Origin: Artemia franciscana
Taxonomy: Eukaryota > Arthropoda > Branchiopoda > Anostraca > Artemiidae
Reading direction: 5' to 3'
Length of the DNA stretch: 64,000 nucleotides
Assembly: GCF_032884065.1 (NCBI RefSeq)
Contig: NC_088872.1
Span: 36,589,902 to 36,653,901 of the forward strand
The translations under genes and the position numbers were made by a program. The notes under the pieces were generated by a model, which did no database searches, was not told the DNA's origin, and was given only the letters and a program-made list of their open reading frames with translations. Numbering within the stretch: position 1 is the stretch's first letter; each line of letters begins with the position of its first letter. Positions 59,801 to 64,000 of this stretch are shown here, piece by piece.

Positions 59801-60004
59801 TTTAGTGACTCTTAGAGTCTCATGCTTTATTTGCTTAAAAAACTGTTTCTTTTTTAGGCATTGTCAAGTGAGGCAAATGAACTACTGCCAGTTTTCAATG
59901 TAAGCTCTTGTCGTCACTATACAACCCCAACTTTTGAACGGGATTGGTTCACCACTGGAGATATTAAGAGGCTTAGAGCTAATCGCAATGGATCTGGAAA
60001 ATAG
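20047..60004 (+). CDS. Pdk: Pyruvate dehydrogenase kinase (8 exons, 403 aa)
   Basis: Mitochondrial kinase that phosphorylates the E1-alpha subunit of pyruvate dehydrogenase and switches the complex off. Joined exons: 20047-20146, 32334-32544, 38761-38945, 40556-40720, 43669-43847, 49456-49570, 55136-55245, 59858-60004 (1,212 nt). All junctions are GT/AG with matching phases. The protein has the N-terminal helical BCDHK domain (about 20-180) with [15 protein letters not shown] and His116, then a GHKL ATPase domain. In that domain are the N box ELFKNALRA (Glu243, Lys246, Asn247), the DRGGG box (283-287), the ATP lid and the [15 protein letters not shown] glycine box (319 on). The DW motif of the tail is at 384-385. 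At 403 residues it is close to animal PDKs. A Met at 282 replaces the usual small polar residue before the DxGGG Asp. The gene is single and intact; only exon 2 has a relic copy, at 5569. A branched-chain kinase is less likely given the DW tail. Confidence 0.96.
20500..21185. repeat. Diverged foldback repeat just after PDK exon 1
   Basis: The left arm (about 20520-20700) has TTGGAAAGGGGTTAGGAAAA, AAGGTATTTTGAAGTAC and CTACTCCTTCTCTC. The right arm (about 20995-21180) carries their reverse complements: CTAACCCCTTTTCAAGATA, GTACATCAAAATACCTTC and GGGGGAAGGAGTAG. The spacer is about 300 bp. Confidence 0.7.
27403..27520. repeat. Partial foldback arm of element X
   Basis: AACTGAAAGTAAGGAGCAAC and the following CCTCCTCAACGCCTCACTC match one arm of the X foldback module. 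The inverted arm is missing. A reversed scrap of the same module is at about 27236-27300. Confidence 0.6.
27740..28083 (+). other. Open frame with exon-like edges, not recognised
   Basis: After TTGAACTTTAG a frame stays open for about 114 codons to a stop at 28081-28083. It reads [20 protein letters not shown] and later [17 protein letters not shown] possible donor (AAG|GTACAA) is at about 28042. It lies in the sequence that interrupts the 300-bp array and is less repeat-like than its surroundings. It does not belong to PDK: phases and homology are complete without it. It could be a captured exon, a decayed transposon protein or chance. Confidence 0.25.
29240..29311 (+). pseudogene. tRNA-Pro-like sequence (SINE head or pseudogene)
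   Basis: The text follows a tRNA-Pro: a D-arm with GGTCTAGGGGTA, a perfect CTCGC/GCGAG anticodon stem around TTAGAGT, and a B-box-like AGTTCGAATCC. The anticodon reads AGA instead of AGG. The T stem and acceptor stem do not pair, so it is not a working tRNA. Flanking sequence (about 29180-29355) interrupts a 300-bp repeat unit, which fits a tRNA-derived SINE insertion. Confidence 0.6.
29930..30390 (-). pseudogene. RTE-like LINE 3' fragment (copy B)
   Basis: Paralogue of 2600-3030, sharing GCCGCCAGAGACCAACACAG and GAGCGCCCACGCTTC. On the minus strand it gives the same broken C-terminal reading with further substitutions. It was present before the segmental duplication. Confidence 0.55.
31440..32235. 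other. Segment present in copy B only
   Basis: Absent from copy A, where 5505-5535 bridges the gap. It includes a Y-like arm (about 31550-31750) and the motif AGATCCGCCAGCTGATG. There are C runs near 31947 and 32100. No gene seen. Confidence 0.45.
32334..32544 (+). CDS. Pdk: PDK exon 2 (codons 34-104)
   Basis: The acceptor TTTCTAG precedes GTCAAAATGC and the donor GTAAGT follows CAATC. It encodes [20 protein letters not shown] and then [16 protein letters not shown], the conserved N-terminal region that helps form the lipoyl-domain-binding fold. 211 nt, phase 1 in and phase 2 out. Part of it (32387-32455) is duplicated as a relic at 5569-5637. Confidence 0.95.
33125..34475. repeat. Foldback element Z, copy B (arms about 280 bp)
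   Basis: The left arm (33125-33405) contains GAACTCTCAATTTCTGA, GGTTTAATGTCACTC and a C-run followed by TCGAAAAAAT. The right arm (34200-34475) carries the reverse complements in reverse order: TTTTTTCGGGGGAGGGG, AGCGGAACATTAAACCCCC and TCAGAAATTGAGAGTTCC. The centre of about 800 bp has a further inverted relation between 33470-33550 and 33700-33800 (GGGAGATATCTCAAAG). The shortened copy A form is at 6005-7300. Confidence 0.75.
35624..36097. mobile_element. Foldback element with about 150-bp arms
   Basis: The left arm (35624 to about 35780) and right arm (about 35930-36097) are almost perfect reverse complements. Outer ends are AAATAATATGAAAAAAACTT and its complement; inside are GAGGCTGCGTCCCAAAGTCG and a GC-rich CAGTTGGGGGGCTGCCGCC block. 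The right arm has an extra CCTGTACAAAG repeat. The spacer is about 150 bp. The element is missing from copy A (junction near 8380), so it inserted after the duplication or was lost there. Confidence 0.85.
36128..36198 (-). pseudogene. tRNA-Lys(TTT)-like sequence
   Basis: The minus strand reads like a tRNA-Lys: GGTTAGCTCAGTCGGTAGAG (D arm), CTTTTAA anticodon loop with TTT, a perfect AAGGG/CCCTT T stem around TTCAAGT, and a 3' half ending TATCGGGC. The outer acceptor stem does not pair because the first bases differ. A T run follows at once, as in Pol III termination. More likely a SINE head or pseudogene than a working tRNA. It lies between the foldback element and the 306-bp repeats, all absent from copy A. 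Confidence 0.6.
36278..36845. repeat. Two tandem units of about 306 bp
   Basis: GCGTGGTTTCTGGAAAACAG begins units at about 36290 and 36596, and both continue with GGAGTTATCGGATCGAGCTG and CAGCCCGATCGGACAACG. The second unit continues into GATGAAATTTGGCAGGTTTC. Unit size and pieces such as ATCGG…TGAAA resemble the 300-bp array at 25650-29606, suggesting a distant relationship. Confidence 0.65.
36925..37570. repeat. Inverted-repeat element Y, copy B
   Basis: Matches 8385-9010 throughout, with the left arm (CTTTCTGGGCGGCCTGTTTT) and right arm (GGAAAGCAGGCTACCAGAAC) again inverted. Confidence 0.7.
38761..38945 (+). CDS. Pdk: PDK exon 3 (codons 104-165)
   Basis: Acceptor TATTATAG, donor GTGAGA. 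It encodes [17 protein letters not shown], with the conserved His116, and [18 protein letters not shown] up to NQH165. 185 nt, phase 2 in and phase 1 out. Confidence 0.96.
38946..40555 (+). other. PDK intron 3 (1.6 kb)
   Basis: Donor GTGAGA, acceptor TTTTCAG. Contains a C/A/TA microsatellite (39913-39959). A frame at 39057-39320 has no splice or motif support. Confidence 0.85.
39913..39959. repeat. Compound microsatellite: C run, A run, (TA)n
   Basis: Fifteen-odd C residues are followed by about nine A and about ten TA units. Confidence 0.9.
40556..40720 (+). CDS. Pdk: PDK exon 4 (codons 166-220)
   Basis: Acceptor GTTTTCAG, donor GTAAGC. It encodes [20 protein letters not shown] and then [20 protein letters not shown]. 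165 nt, phase 1 in and out. The loop after LFG is shorter than in many PDKs. Confidence 0.95.
40721..43668 (+). other. PDK intron 4 (2.9 kb)
   Basis: Donor GTAAGC, acceptor TTTTTCAG. No repeat family was recognised by eye. A short plus-strand segment at about 43075-43135 encodes a CX2CX4HX4C pattern, discussed as a finding. Minus-strand frames at 42720-43095 and 43116-43412 have no support. Confidence 0.8.
43669..43847 (+). CDS. Pdk: PDK exon 5 (codons 221-280), N box
   Basis: Acceptor GTTTTTCAG, donor GTAAGT. It encodes [20 protein letters not shown] and then [12 protein letters not shown], the ATP-binding N box with Glu243, Lys246 and Asn247, followed by [15 protein letters not shown]. 179 nt, phase 1 in and phase 0 out. 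Confidence 0.96.
45250..46250. repeat. Foldback repeat with about 200-bp arms
   Basis: The left arm (about 45250-45480) contains GTGTCACACTATGGATAG, GGTACCCTCTGGCACC and TTTTTGCAAGCCACCCTC. The right arm (about 46030-46250) carries the complements: GAGGGTGGCTTGCAAAAAT.., GGGTGCCAAAAGGTACC and CCATAGTGTGACAC. Between them 45600-45660 holds a smaller palindrome (AGACATTTTCC…GGAAAATGTCT). Confidence 0.7.
46030..48110. repeat. Direct repeats with a GGTGGCGTGAA core
   Basis: 46030-46250 is repeated at 46540-46745 (offset about 495-500). Units with CACGGTGGCGTGAATAT, AGTCTTGGCTAAAAGAAACG, TCTCAGAAATAACTC and CTTGCTAGGGTGAGC recur around 46420, 46910, 47055, 47690 and 47960. The 149-codon frame at 47164-47613 lies within this complex and begins in repeated sequence, so it is not called as a gene. 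Confidence 0.7.
48762..48945. repeat. 28-bp minisatellite, about 6.5 units
   Basis: Degenerate units of 28-29 bp of the form CCCACGTGTGCACGGTTATTACGTAACA. Each joins an ACGTGTGC-type half to a conserved ATTACGTAA palindrome. Units differ by one to several bases and there are no spacers. Confidence 0.85.
49456..49570 (+). CDS. Pdk: PDK exon 6 (codons 281-318), G1 box
   Basis: Acceptor ACGTTTTAG, donor GTCAGT. It encodes [20 protein letters not shown] and then YSTAPRPS…LAG. The DxGGG motif (Asp283) binds ATP and the following segment is the ATP lid. 115 nt, phase 0 in and phase 1 out. Confidence 0.95.
52246..53985. mobile_element. Element X, copy 3 (reversed, both ends visible)
   Basis: It interrupts the LINE between GTGTTGTATTAG (left) and TTTAGTAAAAGATG (right), and the shared TTAG may be a target-site duplication. 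It starts with a hairpin, CAGTTCGTGGTAACGAACTG, followed by TAGTAAGGAGCGACCCGG. It carries the X body reversed (about 52260-53090) and ends in foldback modules at 53093-53375 and 53676-53985. About 1.74 kb; no coding frame. Confidence 0.65.
53676..53985. repeat. Nearly perfect foldback module of element X
   Basis: The left arm AACTAGTTTTTTTTTAACTG, AAAGTAAGGAGCGAC … ACTCCGTATATAAAATGGGTT is answered by AACCCATTTCATATACGGAG … CTTTCAGTTAAAAAAAAACT. The arms are about 125 bp with a 45-bp spacer. Confidence 0.85.
55136..55245 (+). CDS. Pdk: PDK exon 7 (codons 319-355), G2 box
   Basis: Acceptor TTCTCACTAG, donor GTAAGT. It encodes [20 protein letters not shown], the glycine-rich nucleotide-binding box, and then [11 protein letters not shown]. 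110 nt, phase 1 in and phase 0 out. Confidence 0.96.
56089..56153. repeat. Poly-T run of 65 bases
   Basis: Uninterrupted T. On the minus strand it is a poly(A) tract, so it could be the tail of a minus-strand retroposon lying to the right. ACAAGTTCCGATCTTCTTC (56046) and ACAAGTTGGGTCTTCTTTC (56213) flank it as imperfect direct repeats. Confidence 0.9.
56811..56857. repeat. Poly-T run of 47 bases
   Basis: Uninterrupted T after CACAGCGGC. A second possible minus-strand poly(A) tail within 700 bases of the first. Confidence 0.9.
57660..58060 (+). mobile_element. tRNA-Ser/Leu-derived SINE
   Basis: The head (57664-57743) has a perfect Pol III A box (TGGCCGAGTGG) and B box (GGTTCGAATCC), with a long variable arm as in class II tRNAs. 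The anticodon loop reads TTCGGGA and the acceptor stem does not pair. The body (57744-58030) includes CAGCTCTAAATGGGTACCTG and GAAACGGAGATCAGCACCGC, unlike the AT-rich intron around it. The end is AT-rich. A 160-codon minus-strand frame here is its shadow. Confidence 0.7.
59858..60004 (+). CDS. Pdk: PDK exon 8 (codons 356-403 and stop)
   Basis: Acceptor CTTTTTTAG. It encodes [20 protein letters not shown] and then the C-terminal tail with the DW motif (Asp384-Trp385) used in dimer contacts and activation, and stops at TAG 60002-60004. 147 nt, phase 0. Confidence 0.95.
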   Translation, partial: ALSSEANELLPVFNVSSCRHYTTPTFERDWFTTGDIKRLRANRNGSGK

Positions 60005-60028
60005 CTTATAATTAATTGACATTGAGAG

Positions 60029-60034
60029 AATAAA
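60029..60034 (+). terminator. Pdk: PDK poly(A) signal AATAAA
   Basis: AATAAA starts 25 nt after the stop. A further AATAAA at about 60193 could be an alternative. Confidence 0.65.
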
Positions 60035-63000
60035 GATGCAATATTAAAACAGTCCTTACACGAGCAACGATATTACCAATAACCTGTGATCTTTATTGAT
60101 TGAATTTAAAGATTGTGAATTTTTTCTCGTAATACTTTGGAATTGTCGATGACGAGGAAATGAATGTATAAATTGAAAAAAATATATAATAATAATAAAA
60201 ATGAGAATATAATCCTGTCTGATAATTCAAGATGGTAAATATTATTGCCAAATTTCATAAATAAATAACGTATCAAGCAGTGAAGGCTACTAATTTTCTG
60301 ATTTGAGTAAAATACTTAGAGATAGCTGAATAGTATTTCATCGTCAATCAGCTTGCCTCTTTTATCCCCTCGTTTATAAATGGGTATTATATGGAATAAT
60401 AAAAAAAAAATCATTTGAACGGTATTTTAGAAAGCCTATCAATTTGAAGATTATGCGCAAAATGTTATAGTAATCATTGAATTATTGGTAGTAATGTTCC
60501 TCGTGTAGAGACTGTTTAAGTCTTTTCTTGCATCATCCGAAATGATATTTATTTTCTACAAATATAGTGTATGCCTAATGGTTGTGTAAAAGGTGATATA
60601 CAGCTTAGAGAGGGGGGGCTATGTTCTTGGATTAATGAAAGCTTATAATCGCTAAATTTTATAAATTGTGTGAAATATAATTTAATAGATAATGAAAATT
60701 TTCTAACGATCTTGTGGATTAATCTTATTGACTATTATTAATGGGAAGCAATAAATGATCACACAGAAGAATCTACTTTTTTCTAGCGAAGCTTGAAAGA
60801 AAATTAACCTTCATTTCCCAAACTCACATTTTTGTTAGTATGTCCTAGAAATAGGAAAAAAGGGACTAGTCTGTGCATTAGTTCCGAACTGGATGTGTAC
60901 CGACTTACCTGCCGAATCGTGTTTTAGAAATTTTTTTAACTCGGAATTCTTGCTAAAGAGATATATATCTTGTTTGTTTATATCAACTTGTGAGGTATGG
61001 ACAACGGGTACCCTGCAGCGTATACAAACATGGAAAATATTTGACTTAGTAATATGTATTACCAAATAGTCAGGGCATATCCTGGATTGGGGGGGGGAGT
61101 TTTGCGTTGTTGTTGTTTTGTTTTTCTGATGTAACCTGTCGGTTCTGTTTTCTTTCAGTTCTGTTCTTTTTGAAAAGGGTTTAAGTCAATCATAGGGATT
61201 TTTTTCAAATCACTGTTTACTCTATCCACATTGTAATTTATTAGTAGGAGCAGGGTGTATCTATGAATGGGGCTCAACAACATCTCCCCTGGCCTTGGGC
61301 TATCAAATTTTGTTCTGAATAATAAAGAAAACTTGGGAATTTAGTTGATATTACGGAATTTTTCACTTTCCCAAGTTCTTAGTTCTCAAATGCGGGGGGG
61401 GGGGGGGGGCTCCTCTTCTGGATGTCCTCGTGCTAATTTATTTTGTTATATTCTTTTATTTTTCTTCTTTTTCTTTATTTCGCAACTTTTTTAATTCCCT
61501 TTCTATTTTTTATCTAGCAAAGTTTGGTTTACAGGTCTCTTTTTTATTAAAGAAAATGAATCGTAATGTTCCGTAATGGAAGTTTGATAGTTCCGTAAGG
61601 AGACTGTTTTGCTATTTTTTTGGTAGATTGTATTTTGAGGATCGGAAAAATAAACGTATGTATTGTTTTCACAGTCTTATAAGAACCTTGATTTTTTGTT
61701 GGTCTCTGGTAGCCTTTCCTAACTACTGATTTAGTTAGTAACGACTAAAATAATTTTGTTTTTCTTATGTATTAAATAATATCTCGTTTTTTTTTTGTTT
61801 TTTTTTGCAAGCTATTTGAGACTTGGCTAGCGACAGACCATGAAAGTGAGTCAGTGAGCAAGGGATGTTGAAAGCAAATAAAATAGGGAATCAGCTACTA
61901 TATAACTAAGTTATAGGATATTGATAAGAGCCAAATGTTATTCTGCAACATAATAATGGTCTTTAAGTGGGCCATATTTATGCCTCCATTAATGCAGATT
62001 GGGAGTCTCAACCTGTTTCTTTTTTTTTAAAGGTACAACAAGCCTTCCTCTATGCAAAGAAATTTGTGTGGAGAGAGGAGTTAGTTGGAGTCCATGGGCC
62101 CATCTATTGCATCCAATCATAAATGATATGAATTTCTCTAAAAATAAGATACGACATACCTACGCAAGCACGCGTACAGGGGGGGGGGGGGATTGCCCAC
62201 TCTACCAACGATTTTTTTTCAGAATCCTTCCCAAATTACTATATACAATGAGTACCATATTCGAGAAATAAGAATAAAAAAATCAATTATTTTCTTGTGA
62301 TAAAAATAACAAAGCATATAAACACAATTGAATTGTTCAAAGACAGCCAGTTCGTGAAAGTCAAGTCAAAGACAGTCAAAGTCGTGAATTTTTCCGTCAA
62401 GGAGGAACATGACAACCTTAGCACAAAAAAGTGACGGGAGAGGGGGTGTGCGGAGGATCACATATCCTCTTTCATCTTCATTATTGCATATCAAAATTGC
62501 TTGAGCGATTTTACTTCAAGCAAAGTGCGAATTCCTCCCTATTCCCTTAAAAGCTGATGGAAAGAGGGGGGCGGAAGGGCCAAATACCCTTTTAGTTTTC
62601 TTCAGCTGATTTTGCATCGAATCAGAAATTAGCTCGTTTTGAGCTGAGACATTATCTAATTTCTTTTCCACTTCAAATTCGACATTCTCGCGAAATTATT
62701 AAAATAATTTATCTCATAACAAACTTTCGTATAAAAAGAACTGATGAATCCAACTTTTGTCTGCTCCAAGTATTTTTAAGCAGGAAAAAAAAATCATCTT
62801 TCGTAGTTCAAAAACTAATTTTCTTGCAGTCGGCCAACTTTCTAATATTACCACTGTATGATAAGATTTCTCTGCCTCAGCCCCAAACACGGTGGGAAAA
62901 TGGTCTCATTTTTTACCTAAATTTGTCCATTTATCGTTATAAGAAAACACCTTGGCAATGGGACCAGGGAACCGCCGCGCAGCTTAAATGAATTTTAAAT

Positions 63001-64000
63001 CCGACTTCAAATGTAAACTAGTGGTTGTTTGAATGGGGCTTATTGCTCGAAAGTAGAAACATGGTTCGAAACCCTGGCAGAACAGCTTCAGATAGTCCTC
63101 TCTGACATTTATTTATTTTCAAATAAACCGGTAAGCATTCAGTGCTTGTCGTAACAACACAGACTGTAAAACATCCCTTCAGTTTACACACTGTTGGCTC
63201 TGGCTCAAGGACAAGCTAAGACCAAACTTTTTGGTCCAGGCAAGAGTAATCCGCAGCTTTCGAAATTGTAGGTGTATATTCATCAATCCAGCCAGAAGTT
63301 CACCCTTTTCGTAAAACCACTGAGGTTAGATCCTTATCCGGTCCTTGCAATGAACTGAAATTAAAAAAAAAGGGACAAAACCAAGGAATTTCTCCCACGA
63401 AAAAAAATCAACTAAGAAATAATGTACCAGTAGGTAAAGTAGTATGAATTGTATTAATATGAGACATAACGATCCGGATTATTTAAATGGTGAGCCGATA
63501 GGTAAATTGAAGTTTACCGTGCCCCAGTAAAACCCGTAAAAACGTCTGAACCAGGTCATAATTTCAAAATTTTTGAGGCTTTATTCATTTCCATTATCCT
63601 GAAAAGTATCCTTTTTCGTCAAAGGTGCTTGACGACTTAAAATTTTGCGAGCAGTTGTGCACATTGGCCTGGGTAATAACCCGGAAAATTATTGAAATTT
63701 ATTTTATTATTCCAATTGTTATATTCAAAAAAAGCATAAAAAGGTATTAAAAACTATGTTCACCTAATTTGTAGCACAGTAAAGGAAATCTTGCTGAGTT
63801 TACTACTGTTTTATGGGACACTTTTGTACAATCTCACCAAACCAAAAGAAAACAACAAGAACATCTTATTGTAAAACGTGAGACTAATCTGTTATCAATT
63901 CAGCTAGCCTATGATGTTATACTCAATACATTTTTGTTATTTGTCAAGTTTTCAAACTCCTGATTTAGCCATGGTGTTAAACAACCGCCGAATTAAGGTG
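60035..64000. other. Downstream flank of PDK; no gene recognised
   Basis: AT-rich sequence with isolated G runs (about 61394-61409 and 62180-62191). Short frames (60835-61065 minus, 61999-62271 plus) lack splice or motif support. Confidence 0.4.
63018..63240 (+). mobile_element. Possible tRNA-derived SINE
   Basis: AAACTAGTGGTTGT resembles a Pol III A box, and GGTTCGAAACC, about 40 bases later, resembles a B box. GC-richer sequence follows up to about 63240. Stems were not convincing, so this is tentative. Confidence 0.3.

Larger units (their letters stand above)
55246..59857 (+). other. PDK intron 7 (4.6 kb)
   Basis: Donor GTAAGT, acceptor TTTCTTTTTTAG. Contains a Y-related arm (about 55745-56050, with GAAAGCAGGCCAACCAGAAC), two long T runs and a SINE. 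The frame at 58619-58924 has no support. Just after it a minus-strand stretch (about 58865-58935) has a weak tRNA-like B box. Confidence 0.8.

Overview
The window looks like nuclear DNA of an animal, most likely an arthropod, possibly a crustacean with a large repeat-rich genome. It is AT-rich and has spliceosomal introns with GT/AG ends and pyrimidine tracts, AATAAA signals, non-LTR retrotransposon fragments and many inverted-repeat elements. The one firmly identified gene reads like an arthropod-type protein. The species is not determined; nothing bacterial or viral was recognised.

The central gene is a complete pyruvate dehydrogenase kinase (PDK) on the + strand. Eight exons between 20047 and 60004 join with consistent phases into 1,212 nt (403 residues plus stop). 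Start, stop, ATP-binding motifs, conserved histidine and C-terminal DW motif are all present, and an AATAAA follows the stop. Introns make up about 97% of the locus and are full of repeats. Upstream lies the last exon of an unrecognised minus-strand gene (14412-14891, AATAAA on its strand at 14342-14347). A candidate last exon of a plus-strand gene (12798-12860, AATAAA at 12940) would converge on it.

Layout. 1-2424: a large repeat element ('X') with another element inside it. 2515-11215: copy A of a segmental duplication, including a decayed piece of PDK exon 2 at 5569-5637. 11.2-20 kb: mostly low-copy sequence with the minus-strand gene. 20-32 kb: PDK intron 1, with a second X copy (24831-29840) split by an array of about 300-bp repeats. 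29846-37755: copy B of the duplication, which carries the functional PDK exon 2. 38.7-60 kb: PDK exons 3-8, with introns holding foldback repeats (45-48 kb), a 28-bp minisatellite (48.8 kb), an RTE-like LINE interrupted by X (51.7-54.3 kb), long poly-T runs (56 kb) and a tRNA-derived SINE (57.7 kb). 60-64 kb: no gene seen.

The most interesting structures are the duplication that copied and then broke a PDK exon; a 2-kb element present in only one copy, with asymmetric terminal inverted repeats and a 3' hairpin like Helentrons; element X, seen intact, interrupted and inserted into a LINE; and at least seven separate long inverted-repeat structures in 64 kb. All comparisons were made by eye and no alignments were run.
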